The notes beneath the pieces were generated by a model. The model saw nothing but the letters and a program-made list of their open reading frames with translations. It did not search any database and was not told the origin of the DNA. DNA of 64,000 nucleotides. Source: a virus. Location of the stretch: positions 1 to 64,000 of the IMG/VR virus record IMGVR_UViG_3300044591_000410. The stretch is one strand, 5' to 3'. The translations under genes and the position numbers were made by a program. Below, piece after piece: positions 18,191 through 30,000 of the stretch; position 1 is the stretch's first letter; each line of letters starts with the position of its first letter.

Positions 18191-18696
18191 TAACTGTTGT
18201 AACTGGCATTGGTCCCAGAGTTGGTACTTCTTTTGTTATGAACGAAGCACGGAAAGCTGGACTACCCATTGCTGGTCACAAGTTTCTTCCTGAATGGACA
18301 GTCCCTAAGCATAACCCAGAAGGTTATTGGGATTTAGATCCATTTGAATTCATAGACATGTATTATTCAGGTCAGCTGAACAATAAAGTAGTTAAAGCGT
18401 GGGGACCACTTCTTGCCCAAATAAGTCCGGGTGCTGTTTTTGGTATAGTGCTTCTTGAAAGAAAAGACAAGAAAGCCCAGCTAGCCAGCATTAACAAAGT
18501 AATGCAGGATGAAAAGCACACAGAAAAAGGCAAAGAGTTTTCTCACTATACAGCCGAACAAATTCTAGAGGAACATATAAACGCCATTAACATGGTTAAA
18601 ATTAACACAGTCCTCAAAGTTTATACAGAAGATTTAAACACAGAAATAGATAAAGTAATTAAATTTCTAGAAAGAGGATTTACATGCCAGTACTAA
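18187..18696 (+). CDS. Sulfotransferase-like P-loop protein
   Basis: A 169-residue protein. The N-terminus TVVTGIGPRVGTSFVMNEAR resembles the PAPS-binding loop of sulfotransferases (TG.pRSGTS). A central strand FGIVLLERKDKKAQLASINKV resembles the 3'-phosphate-binding R...S region, and GYWDLDPFE follows the N-terminal third as in small phage sulfotransferase-like proteins. It may modify host or virion surfaces; the substrate cannot be told. It overlaps TerL and the next gene, an odd place for an enzyme. A generic P-loop kinase is the alternative. Confidence 0.5.
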   Translation: MITVVTGIGPRVGTSFVMNEARKAGLPIAGHKFLPEWTVPKHNPEGYWDLDPFEFIDMYYSGQLNNKVVKAWGPLLAQISPGAVFGIVLLERKDKKAQLASINKVMQDEKHTEKGKEFSHYTAEQILEEHINAINMVKINTVLKVYTEDLNTEIDKVIKFLERGFTCQY

Positions 18697-19364
18697 TAAT
18701 GGGCGGTCTTGCTCTTGCTAGCGGTGTCATGGGTGCTATTGGTCAGTCAGGCCAAGCTAAAGCTCAGGCAATGCAGCAGCAAATGCAGCAGGATCAAGCT
18801 AACTTTCAAAATCAACTTAAAGTAGACTCAGACAATAGAGCGGTTTTACGCCAGCGTCTGGGTCAAGAAATGACAAATCTTTCCATCGCTAAGTCCGCAG
18901 GTAAGCAGATGGGTTTACAGCAGTTTTATGCAAGGGAGGCTTTGAACAATGCCCGTAGTCAACTGTCTAAAAACACTCAAGAAGTTAATGCTCAGTTCAT
19001 GTCAGCTTTATCTTCTAGAGGCATTTCCACAAAGTCAGGAACAGCTAGAGCGTTACTGCGCCAGAATATCGAAGCAACTGAAGCGAACTCGCTTGCACTA
19101 CGACTCAACGGCCAAAGACAAATGAAGGATATTGAAACCAATTTCCAAAATGCTTTGGCACAGCGGCGCAATGATTACATTGAATCACAGGCATTTATTC
19201 CAACAACTGGTGGTATTGTAGACGCTAGTAGTTCTGCATTAACTAATGGTTTAATCCAAGCTGGTCTTGGCACTGCTAGTGCTGGTTTTAGCGCTGGGTT
19301 CCAATATGGCGGTAAGGGTGGTGTTGGTTTCGGAAGCGGCGGCTGGAAATTCTTTGGAGGATAA
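18684..19364 (+). CDS. Internal virion protein (T7 gp14-like position)
   Basis: A 226-residue protein with an N-terminal hydrophobic Gly/Ala segment (3-20, LIMGGLALASGVMGAIGQSG), a long Gln-rich helix with QAMQQQMQQDQANFQNQL, a middle ending SSRGISTKSGTARALLRQN, and a Gly-rich C-terminus. This is the typical shape of T7 gp14-type ejection proteins, which form the outer-membrane part of the DNA channel. It overlaps the upstream gene by 13 nt and is followed by larger ejection-type proteins. Confidence 0.68.
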   Translation: MPVLIMGGLALASGVMGAIGQSGQAKAQAMQQQMQQDQANFQNQLKVDSDNRAVLRQRLGQEMTNLSIAKSAGKQMGLQQFYAREALNNARSQLSKNTQEVNAQFMSALSSRGISTKSGTARALLRQNIEATEANSLALRLNGQRQMKDIETNFQNALAQRRNDYIESQAFIPTTGGIVDASSSALTNGLIQAGLGTASAGFSAGFQYGGKGGVGFGSGGWKFFGG

Positions 19365-19365
19365 A

Positions 19366-20394
19366 ATGGATAATATGTTATCCCAATTACAAAAGATTGC
19401 TGTTGAAAAAGTGGGAACAAATAATACTTTTGACACAAGCAGTAAAATAACCAGTGAACAAGAAACAAATAGCCTTAATGAAATCTTTGATACAGCTAAA
19501 GAAATGTATCCACAAGATTTTAAAAAAGCTTCTGAATATGTTTTAAAAACAGTGCAACCAAACAAAATGAGTACTAATGGTATTAAAAACTATTGGACAA
19601 TGTTTGATACAAAGTTTCCAGATTATGCTGATAGTATTAAAACTCAAATCTTAACAAGTATTAATCAAAACCTAGACAATAAAACCAATGATTCTGAAAA
19701 AGAATTTTACTTGCGAGATATTATTACCACGCTACCTAGTTGGGCAGCTGATAATTTTTACCCAAAACTAGCACAAGTTTCTATGAATGTTGCTAATTCT
19801 AATATGTCTAAAGCTACTCAACTCTATAAATCAGAGCTTGATAAAAGAATGGATTCAATTAGATATTCTAATTTAGATCCAGAAGTAGCTAACTCAGTGC
19901 ATGTAGACGATATTCTAAAACTAGAAACCCTTAACATGCTAAACTCAGCTAGAGTTGTAAATGGAAGAGTTGCTGTAATAACTGAAGATGGTACAATTGT
20001 TTTAGCAAATGAACTTAAAGACCGTACTGAAGTATTTGGTAAAACAAATACAGGCTCTCCTTCTGTTCACGAACAAGTAGAAATAGAAAAACTAAGTAGA
20101 GATATAATAACTAAAGCAGTTAATACTAGCTTGTCAAAAACAAGAGAAGAAGTTACAAAACAAAACAATTCTATTTCTTTTGAAACAAGAATGAATCTTG
20201 AAAAAGGAATGTTTACAATTGACGAATGGGATACTGCCTTTTCAACTATAAACACAACTAATATAGAAAGTGCAATAACAGCAGGTCTTCGCGGTGAAAT
20301 CAATGCAGGTAGAGTTAAAACAAATAGAGACTTGCAAGAAACACTTTTTACTGTGTTAAAGAAATATAAAGATATCCTAGGAGGCAACCAATGA
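19366..20394 (+). CDS. Putative internal virion protein, unknown family
   Basis: A 342-residue, mostly helical, polar protein. I start at ATG 19366, with GGAGG 5 nt upstream and a TAA ending the previous gene at 19362-19364. An upstream in-frame start exists but lies inside the previous gene. No lysozyme, peptidase or ATPase motif is visible. Its place between gp14-like and gp15-like proteins suggests an ejection-complex part. The stop overlaps the next ATG (ATGA). Confidence 0.6.
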   Translation: MDNMLSQLQKIAVEKVGTNNTFDTSSKITSEQETNSLNEIFDTAKEMYPQDFKKASEYVLKTVQPNKMSTNGIKNYWTMFDTKFPDYADSIKTQILTSINQNLDNKTNDSEKEFYLRDIITTLPSWAADNFYPKLAQVSMNVANSNMSKATQLYKSELDKRMDSIRYSNLDPEVANSVHVDDILKLETLNMLNSARVVNGRVAVITEDGTIVLANELKDRTEVFGKTNTGSPSVHEQVEIEKLSRDIITKAVNTSLSKTREEVTKQNNSISFETRMNLEKGMFTIDEWDTAFSTINTTNIESAITAGLRGEINAGRVKTNRDLQETLFTVLKKYKDILGGNQ

Positions 20395-23300
20395 ATCCCC
20401 TACCACAAATAACCAAACAAACAGACCTAAGAGGCCCACAGGTTTTTGAGCAGCCTAAACAACCTCAATTTACCTACACTGAAAGAGTTCCTATTACTCC
20501 CACATATCAGTTTAACTATGATATTGGTATAGATTGGGCTTCTTTAGGAAGCGCTGTTTATAACGCTGGTGCAAATATTTTTAACAGTGTTGCCAAATAT
20601 CAACTAGAACAGGAAGTAAAAAAATACACAGAAGATGAATTGCCTTTTGATATGGCACAAAAAAAGGATATTGAGTATTCCTCTAATCCAGAAGAAAACC
20701 AATATAGATTGCGACAAAGACAACAACAGCTTAAAAGCATGGCTATTGAAAGAATGCAAGCCATTGGATATAATGTTTCCGAGATTGATGATATATTAAA
20801 TGGCAGGGTTAATGTAACAGATATAAAAGGAAGAAACCAAGTAGGAGATGACTTTGTTTTAAGATATCTGACAAAACTACAACTAGATGGAATAAGTACT
20901 AGTGCTGCTTTAAGAAAACAAGAAAGAACACAGTTTGCAAACTCTTTTGCAAATGCTCAACAGCTTATTTCAAACCCTCCTACAACATTATCAGTAGAAG
21001 AGGCTAAAGCTAGATATGATAGTGTATACTTTGGATTAAGAGATAGTCTTACTGTTAATGGTATTGATTCTAGAATCTTAGATAGAAAAGCAGATCCAAA
21101 AGAAATTTACAACTATTCTCAAGAACAACAAGACATTATTTCTTCGGCTTTAGCTGTAAATCAGCAACTTATAGAAGCTAGACAAAAATCAATTAATAGT
21201 TTATATGACTATGAAGTATCAAAAGTAGAAACAGATAGTGCTAAAACTGTTGAAAAAGCTTTTGAAAACCTAACATCAGGCATAACACAAGGAACACTTC
21301 CTTATAGTTTACAAGGTTTAAAGGATTTTGAAAAAGCTTTATCTGGTTTTTCAACAACACTTGATGAAGTTACTCGTTTAGAAGAACAAAGAAAAAAGCA
21401 ACTCAATAGTTCGGTATCCGCTATACTTCCCGATATTAATGATAGAGCAAAACAAAGAGATAAACAATATACTGATACTACTTATTTCTGGGCAAACAAT
21501 ACAAATAAACTACGACAACTAGAATTAAATATAGTTGAACTAGACTCACAAATAGGTAAACTTGCTCCTACTGACTTTGAAAAAGCAGACCAACTATTTC
21601 AAAAAAGAACCCAGTTAAACGAGCAAAAAACAAAAACACTAGAAGAACTAACCGAAGTTCCTACAGGCTATCTTACTGAAGAACAAAGAAAAGTACAAGA
21701 GCAACTCAAGGCTGTTATAGAAAAAAAAAGACAGGAAGGTTCTGAGACAAGGCTTGAAGAAATCCTTGGTCAAGAAGTTTCCTCTCAGTTACAAGGTGCT
21801 TCAGATAAAGTAACAACATTCTTAAGATTTAGAGAATATGTATTAGCTAACCGTCAGAGCTTTACAAAGAGTTCTTTCAAAGCTGAAGCAGAAAAACTAG
21901 GTTTAACAGAAACATTTGGAGACTTGGTAAAACAATACTCTCAAGACTTTCCAGAAAAACTTGGAGATAAGCTAGCAGATTCGTTGGCTTTATTACGAAG
22001 CGATGTTGAGCAGAATCTTGTTAAAACATTGATTAATACTTATCAAGGTATTTCTGAAACTGGCACAGAACTTAGTAAACAAGTTGCACTTCAAGTAGCT
22101 GGTAGATTAGCTTCTTCAAAAGCTACCACAACAAGCGGTCAAACAGGTATTGCAAACGGTGTTACTAGTGGGTTAGATAAAGTAAATACACAAGAACTAT
22201 TATTTGGTGCTATAGCCGGAAGACCTATTGAAGATCCTTCAAAAGTATCCACACATTCTAGAACAGAGTTTACTAATGGAGGTAGGGATCCTTCTTCATT
22301 AGGCTGGGTACAATTACCTGTAGTTGATGAAGCAACTTTAAAAGAAAGTGCTCAGCTATTAAGCCAAGACTCTGCAAAAAAAGCATTAGTTGAAACAGTA
22401 CTAGCAAATCCTTCTGCTTTAAATGCAGGTGGATTAGATAAGCATATTGAAGCTGTAAGAACCCTACAAAGAAAATACGAACAGGGTAGTAGTTCTTATT
22501 TAACAGCAGAACAATACATTCTTGATCTTACTATATTAAAAAGTTTGTTACCTCCACCCGGTCAACTTAGAGTTGGTAGAGAAAGAACAACACAAACAGT
22601 TTTACAGGAATGGAAAAAAGCCAGAGAAGATTACAATACTACTGTCAATATCCTACAAGGTATCGGGTTACAGGCAGAACCGGACAATGAGCAGGTTAAA
22701 AAACTAACAACTGTTCGGGATCTTATGATTGCTTTTGCTACAAAGAGTGAGTTTGAGGACTTACCTGTTGGTTCAACCTCAGCTGGAGCTGCTTTTGAAA
22801 CTTATGCTGAGGCTTTAAATGCAGATTATTTTTTTGACTCAACACAAGCAAACGCTCTTTCTGCAATGCAAATGGATGTATTGACACCTATTGGAATTGC
22901 TATAGCGACAGCAGGACCAAACGCTACAGCTGAAGAAATAGTTAATAACGCCTTCCTTGTTGCCTCCAACTATGGCTGGACAATGGCTGGAAGAAGACCA
23001 CTTAAAAAACTTCAATTTTCAGACGAAGAAATAGTTTCAACTCCTACAAGAGATTTAACAGGATCAACCCAACCGGGAGAAGTTTTTTCTTATTTAGATA
23101 GACAAGAAAATACAGTAGGCCCAGTAACAAGTGTTTATTCTTATTTAGGTGGTTTAAAAGCAAGGCAACCAAAACCAGGTTTATTTACTAAAGATGGTAT
23201 GCCTATGGTTTCTAAAGAATTGTTTGAACTATCAGATGCTTTAAAAGTTGTATCAGACTTTTCATATTCGGATGGTTTAACAGACGAAGTTTTAAGAAAC

Positions 23301-24008
23301 GATAAAACTAACTTCCCCGTTTTAGAAGCTTTATTTAATGGTCAGTTTGACAACCCCGTTATTTCAAGTTGGGTTTCAGCTATTAAGAGTGAAGATATTA
23401 TAAAATCTAGACAAGCTTTTATAAACCGTGTAAAAAAAGAGGGGGGCTTAACAGGTGTTCATTTGGCAGAGTGGGGTTTAAATCTATATCAACAAGATAT
23501 AATAAACCTACCACCAACAGAACAAGCAGCATTGCTTGTATGGCGACCTTTTATATCTTACACAGGCTCTTGGGAATTAGATGATCCTAACACAGTGGAT
23601 GTTTCCAAAACACCTTTTAGAGATCTTGTAGACACTAATGGAACCGTCGTTGGCTATAGTGCATCCCCAACAGACGGAGCGTTTGTAAACTTACGACATC
23701 CTGTATTAAATAAACTAAACAGAACAATAGTATTACCACAAAGAGATAACACTATTTACGGCCCATATAGTAATAACCGTTTACATGCCGTTGATGGTTC
23801 TCGTTTATTTCAAGATGTTATAGAACACGGTTTAGAAAGAAATATTCTTATTTCAGAAAGACCTAATAGCATATACTTTCAAAGATTACAAGACAAAACT
23901 AACTTTGGAAGAACTGCGCCACCCAATCCTAATTTATTCTATGAGTATATAAAAAAAGGTATAGTTACTCCTGAAGAAGTATATACAGGTTTATACATTA
24001 ACCGATAA
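20391..24008 (+). CDS. Large internal virion protein (T7 gp15-like position)
   Basis: A 1205-residue helical protein. A Pro/Gln-rich N-terminus (1-40) leads into GIDWASLGSAVYNAGANIFN, then long charged helices with many Gln, Lys and Glu. T7 gp15 (747 aa) forms the periplasmic tube of the ejectosome; the N-terminal pattern and genomic slot match, though length is greater. No transglycosylase or peptidase motif was found. AGA arginine codons are very common. An SD (ggag) precedes the next gene. Confidence 0.65.
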   Translation: MNPLPQITKQTDLRGPQVFEQPKQPQFTYTERVPITPTYQFNYDIGIDWASLGSAVYNAGANIFNSVAKYQLEQEVKKYTEDELPFDMAQKKDIEYSSNPEENQYRLRQRQQQLKSMAIERMQAIGYNVSEIDDILNGRVNVTDIKGRNQVGDDFVLRYLTKLQLDGISTSAALRKQERTQFANSFANAQQLISNPPTTLSVEEAKARYDSVYFGLRDSLTVNGIDSRILDRKADPKEIYNYSQEQQDIISSALAVNQQLIEARQKSINSLYDYEVSKVETDSAKTVEKAFENLTSGITQGTLPYSLQGLKDFEKALSGFSTTLDEVTRLEEQRKKQLNSSVSAILPDINDRAKQRDKQYTDTTYFWANNTNKLRQLELNIVELDSQIGKLAPTDFEKADQLFQKRTQLNEQKTKTLEELTEVPTGYLTEEQRKVQEQLKAVIEKKRQEGSETRLEEILGQEVSSQLQGASDKVTTFLRFREYVLANRQSFTKSSFKAEAEKLGLTETFGDLVKQYSQDFPEKLGDKLADSLALLRSDVEQNLVKTLINTYQGISETGTELSKQVALQVAGRLASSKATTTSGQTGIANGVTSGLDKVNTQELLFGAIAGRPIEDPSKVSTHSRTEFTNGGRDPSSLGWVQLPVVDEATLKESAQLLSQDSAKKALVETVLANPSALNAGGLDKHIEAVRTLQRKYEQGSSSYLTAEQYILDLTILKSLLPPPGQLRVGRERTTQTVLQEWKKAREDYNTTVNILQGIGLQAEPDNEQVKKLTTVRDLMIAFATKSEFEDLPVGSTSAGAAFETYAEALNADYFFDSTQANALSAMQMDVLTPIGIAIATAGPNATAEEIVNNAFLVASNYGWTMAGRRPLKKLQFSDEEIVSTPTRDLTGSTQPGEVFSYLDRQENTVGPVTSVYSYLGGLKARQPKPGLFTKDGMPMVSKELFELSDALKVVSDFSYSDGLTDEVLRNDKTNFPVLEALFNGQFDNPVISSWVSAIKSEDIIKSRQAFINRVKKEGGLTGVHLAEWGLNLYQQDIINLPPTEQAALLVWRPFISYTGSWELDDPNTVDVSKTPFRDLVDTNGTVVGYSASPTDGAFVNLRHPVLNKLNRTIVLPQRDNTIYGPYSNNRLHAVDGSRLFQDVIEHGLERNILISERPNSIYFQRLQDKTNFGRTAPPNPNLFYEYIKKGIVTPEEVYTGLYINR

Positions 24009-24018
24009 AGGAGATTAA

Positions 24019-27000
24019 ATGACTCAGTATTCAACCCTTGGACAATCAAATTCGTTTTATTCAAATTTTGGATATTTTCAACCCCTTGAAGAAACTGATT
24101 ATCAAAATGTAATTAATAAATCCATTAATGATAATATCAATGTTTCTCTAGCTGGTGAGCTACAACCAAATATATTCTCAACTGGAGATTATTCATTAAA
24201 GCTTACCAAGGGTGGTCCTGTAAATCCAACAGCTGTAGATTTAGCAAACTCTGTTTTATTGGACAAAACCCAAGAATGGATGGGAGGTATATTCGGAAGA
24301 CAGCCTGCTGTTATTGACGCAGCCTATTATGGGTTGTTTGGAGAAAAAGCATCTGGCTGGAAGTATGTGCCTTTTGTAGATAGCTGGAGTAAAGTAGAAC
24401 AAGAAAGAAGAAGAGTAGACGAGCAGTTTGTTGCTAACAAGCAAAAAGAAATTGATACTCTTCTTTCAGAACGATATAAAGAACAAGCACCGCTTGTAGT
24501 AGAAGCCTTACAGCGAAACCTAGGTGTCAACTGGAAAGAAACTTTTGCTAAAGGTGCTAACAATAAAAACGCATATGCTGAACAGGTTTATCGCTTTCTA
24601 TTAGACGAGACTAGAAAGACAACAAATAAGAATGCTTTGTATTCTTCTTTACTAAACTTAAAGAGTAATGATAAACCTATTTGGAACTGGACCTATGCAA
24701 ATATCCTAAGCGATTATGATGTACTTGCTTCCACAGCTTTAACACTTGGTGTTGAATCTCTTTTAACAGGGTCTGCTGTTACTTTAAGCGCAGCTGCTAG
24801 CTCTGCTACAGCTTCAGCCGCTAGAGCTACAGGTATTAGACTAGGTGCAACACAAGGTTCTGAAGGCGTTATTAGACTGGCCCAGACAATAGGAAAAACC
24901 ACAGGCTCACCTAATTGGTGGTCATTATTCAAGTCTGACTATACACTAAGCACCAGACTTCCAGCGGCAACAAGAAACGCACAAAGAGTTCTTACTCAAG
25001 CTTTACAATCAGGTAAAATAACCCAAGATCAAATTAAGGTATTGCAAAGACTAAGACCTGATCTCTTTACAACAGCTGCAACAGGAGAAACAATAATTGC
25101 AAACCCTTTCTCAATTGCCACAAACGCTAGAAAGTATCTACAGTTTAGAGGACTAGAAATAGCAGGTACAGGACAGAAAGTTGCAATTAACTCAGTTAAC
25201 CGATCAAAATTAGTAGATGCGCTGAGTAAAGTAGCGTTAACAACAGACGATATTCTATTGGTGGGTAAATCATCAAGCCACCTCAATTACTTGTTTAAGG
25301 TTGGTAAGTCTGGGGCTGTTCAAGGGGCTTTAGATGGCGCTACTAATGCTGTGTTTATGGGTAAAGAAAGAGCAGACCAAATGTTGATGGCAGAAAACAT
25401 TGACATTCCTTCCTATAACCTTAGTGAAGTTATTAGTAGTGCTGCCTTATTTGGAGCATTTGGTTTCACTCTAGGTATTGGATTTGGCGCTATTACAAGT
25501 CCAGTTCGTACCGGACTTTCAGCCTTAACTGCCATAGATGGTAGAGCTTCTCTAGGTACACCAAACGCAAAACGAGGTCTTCTCCAGTATGTCGGCCCAG
25601 ACCGAATGACAGAAAGCGAGTTTAACTTACGAAATGCTCTTGCTTCTGTTGTAGGTAAACAGGCTGCATTAGCTGCTGAAGTAAACGCTAACTCAAGAGT
25701 CGCTATTGTTAGAGATATTGTAAAGCTATTAACAGGATCTGAAGAAATAGGTGTAAGATTAGTTGATCCTAAATTCTTGGAAGCAAACAACTTAACCATT
25801 GAAGAAGTTTCTGGTTTAATTACTTTTATTACCCAAGAACTTATTGGTAAGTCAAGCAAGTCTAGTCAGATTGGAAGTATTCCTGCCGGATTAATGGATG
25901 ATATTATTGCAGCATATGCTCAATGGAAAAGAGCAAATCCAACTGCCGCAGTAAATGCGTTTGAAATTAAAGCTGTTGCTGGAGAAGACTTCCTAAAGAG
26001 ACTTACAGAACACGGCGTTAATACCAACAATTCTGGTAAACCATCAGTACTTAAGACACAAACAATTGATGAAATTAACCAAGAAGTTTCGTTCCTAGAA
26101 ACAGTAGAAGCTGTTGAAAAACTAGGAGCATCTGTGGTTGATGGTAAGATTAAAGTTCTTAAAAGAAGAAAACAAATACTAGAAGCTAAAGAACTCAGAA
26201 GAAAAGAACTTCCAGATCTAAAGAAACAACTAGAAGAACTAAACACAAAAGACAAGACTCCTGAAGTTGAAGCGGATATTAAGAAACTAGAAGAGAAGAT
26301 TAAAAGATATGAAAGACAGGCAGGAGAACCACTAAAGGATAATAATCCAAACGCTGTTATTATTCGTTCTTCGTCTACAAGTGTTAGAACTTTACAAATT
26401 AATGGATTTGATATTTCTACTAGCCGTAGTGGTCTATTGTTATCTATGTGGTTAGACACTGTTAATAAGATTCACGCTTTAGCTGGACAAAACACAGCAG
26501 AAGCTAGAAAAGCAGTTAACCAACTAAGACAAGAAGCAAAAGAACTAGAAGAACAGATTGATTCTTTATACAGAAAACCAGAAGAAAAATCAAGAGAAGA
26601 GATCAGAAAGAACTGGTTTGATGAGCAGTTTGCTACTATAAAGAACGATCCTACAAAGCTTGCTCAGTTTAGACAAGCCCTAGGAGCAGCCCTATCTCAG
26701 TCTTCCGCTACCACGGGGTCTAGAGCCGTTAGTATGAACTGGCTGTCTCAACTTCGTTTTGAGTCAGGTTTAGGAGAACTTTATACCCGTCTAGCTAGCT
26801 ATGGTACAGGTACAGCTGATCTTATGTATAGTGTTTCTGATGTACTATTCCACACTATGGAGATGCTTGATTCAAGCCAGTTGTTTAGCTATGCAAGCCT
26901 TGCTGATATGGGTAGCTCCCTTAGCGTCAAGGAAGCCGTAGATCGCGGCTATCGCCTTGCTATGGGCGTTAACAGTATTACCGAACAGCTCCGTCGAATG

Positions 27001-30000
27001 GATCCTAGAAAGGCAGCTCTCATTGAACAACGAGTTGTGAGGGATATCCGGGAAGGTGCTACACAGTTATCAGACACTGTAGGACTAAACGAAGCTGAGA
27101 TAAACCTAGCAAACGACTTGATTACCAATACCAGAAAGTTCTTTACTTTCTTTGGAGATCAAGCTAAAAAACTAGGAAAAGACTTTGAAGATAGCTTTAC
27201 TTATGTTCCTCAAATGCTAACAAGAAAACTTGACTCAACCCAGCAAGCTAAACTAGCACAGTTGGGATATGAAGCAGCTGTTAGAAAGATAATGAAAGAA
27301 GGTAGCATTCCTTGGTCTGAACTAGAAAGACTAGGCCAGATTGAAAGAGGAACAGACGGTTCTATTATTAATATCCCAGAAACAAGTTTATTCTATAAAA
27401 CAGACGATGCTGGTAAAGCATTGCCGCTTTCTGAGATGGTAGCTCAAATGCCTAAAACAATGGATGAACTTCGTCTTTTAGAAGCTCAGAGAAGAAAGCT
27501 TAATAATGAACTGGCTGAGTTACCAGAAGATCTCCGTCAGATACTAGAAGCACCTAACACAGCACGGGTTAATAAAGAAAAGCTTAAGAGAGCACTAGAC
27601 GAACAAAAGAACAGAGTTAAAAAACTGTTTGACAGAGCTGTGGGTGTAAACGGTGGTTTTAATATCTTTGATATTAATGCTCTTGCTAAGAGCTTATATA
27701 CAATGAAGAAGTATGCCACTGAACTTGGCGAGTTAGATTATGTAGCTTATGCCGATGATCTATTAAAGAAACTAGATGATAATGGTTTGGCTATAAATGA
27801 AAAGCCCACTTCACCTAGAGATCATATAATTAATGGTCAAGATGATTTAATTAAAGCAGGATCTAAAGTAGAAGACTTAGAGTTAAAGGTAGTTGATACT
27901 TTTGCCCCTGAAATTACACTAACTCGTACCGCTCCAGATGGTACTAAAACTGTTGAAAAACTTAGTGAAGGTTTTGTAGTAAAGCAATGGGTTGATAAAA
28001 CCAAAGCTCCCGGACTGGACTTTGAAAACCCAGCAATGAGTTTACAAACTGTATTATTAAACCGAGCTGGTTCTGTGGCAGAAAAACAAGCAGCAGCTAA
28101 TGCTGGATTCCAGTATACTATTTCCAATATTGTTTCTCGTTTAGAAGATATGACTGGAACATCTGCTGGTGATAGTGTTAGAATTGGTTTTAATATTGAA
28201 GATTTAAGAACAGGTTTTATTACAGAAGAACATATCTTTAATTGGATGCGTTCTGAAAAATTTAAATCTGAACTAAACCAAATAAGACAACTTACAAAAA
28301 ACACGGGACTAAACGATGTTGAACTTGGTTTACTATTAATTAATAAGTATGTAGGAGAAGCTAAAGAATATCAGTTAAAGAGTATTAAACAATTAGCTGA
28401 ACAACGAGCAACAACCTTATTAGAAAACAGTCCTTATGCGAAATCACTACAACTAGAAAAAACACGCATAAACCAAGAATTGTTACAAATAGAAGAAGCT
28501 ATAAAGCTAACTTCTAGTGCTGATGAACAAAAACTTACCAACCTTACTAAACAAAAAATAAAGTTATTAGTAGAAAAAGAAAACTTATCTAAAGAACTAA
28601 AAGAAATGGAACAGGCTATTTCTTTAAAAGTATCTTCACAAATTGAAAGAACTTTAGCTAATGTTTCTGAAGATATTAATACTTTATTCTTAAAATCTAG
28701 AAGAGCTGGTAAACCTTTAGATAATTTAGATACTCTAACAGTATTTGATAAGAGACTTAATAAAGTTCTAGCGGATGCTTTAAATATAGAAAATCCTAAT
28801 TTTGTTTCGTGGAAACCAGTAGATAGTGAAGCTTTAAGCAGCCAAGTTAAAACCAGAGTTGTTACAGATTTAGAACAAACAACTAAACTATACCAACAGA
28901 AAACAAACTTAGTTCTTGAAAGAATAAAACTACAAAAAGAAATAAGCAACACCACACCGCCTAGTTTGATAGACGCAATTGAAAAGGCATACAAAGCAGC
29001 TGGTGTTGATGATATTGAAAAAGCTGTTAAAACTTTTGCTAAAAATAATGATAGAATTTCTAAGCTTGTAAAGACAATTAAGCAAAAGAAAAAACAATTA
29101 TCAGCTCTTGCAGACGATACCTCTGAAGAAGCTGGTGTATTGACTAATGACATCGCTAAACTAGAAGAAACTCTAGAAAAATCTTTAAACAAAGTTAGAA
29201 AAACTGTTATGTCAGAAAGAGCTAAAGTAGCCACAGAAGTAAAAAAGAAGGCTATTAAACAGCTTGAAAAAGACAAAGCAAAAGCACAGGAAAGACTTAC
29301 TAAAGTTGAAGAAGCTATAGGTGACTTAAGTAATCAGATTAAAGCACTAGACAAGAAATCTGAAGTAAGTGTGTACGGTACATTGTTTAATAAACTTAGT
29401 GGTGAAGAACAAGAAGCTTTATTAGAGTATATTAAACTAACTAAGGGTACAGCAGTTGGTCTAGAGTCTTTAGTATTTACAGAACAACTAGGTAAAGAAC
29501 TAGAAAACTTATTTGAATTTGGTGGCCCAGAAGCTTTAGCTAAATGGGGAATATCTCCAGAAAACTTTGTAGATAATAAACTTAATGCCGCTGGTCGTTT
29601 AGAATACTTACAATACTTAGCAAAAGAAATGCCCGGTGAAAAGGGCGCTGAACTTAAAGCTAGTCGTGCTAAGTTTATTGAAGAATCTACAAGCATGGAA
29701 AAACCTAAGATAAACTTAGAAACAGATCCTAAGGCTGTAATTGAAAGAGCTAAGTTAAGAAATAAAGCAATTCAAGAAGCAAGAGAATTAGAAAACAAAA
29801 TTGTACAAAGTATTGAAGATCTTGATGCAGACTATGAATTAGCTGCTGCATTAGATAAAGTAAAAGAAGCTTTAGAACTAGCTTCTACAAACACATCCTT
29901 AACAGAAGCCGTTAAAGTAAGTATCAGCACTGAACTTGATAATGCCAAAGCTGTTATACAAATACTTAGTGATTTAGATCCACGGTTTGAAACAGCTTTA

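Noticed and set aside
28434-29276. A 280-codon open frame on the - strand and many other long - strand frames inside the giant gene
   Set aside because: The + strand reading is one uninterrupted 4267-codon gene with good SD; the reverse frames are Ser/Leu/Phe-rich mirror translations without SD or family similarity.
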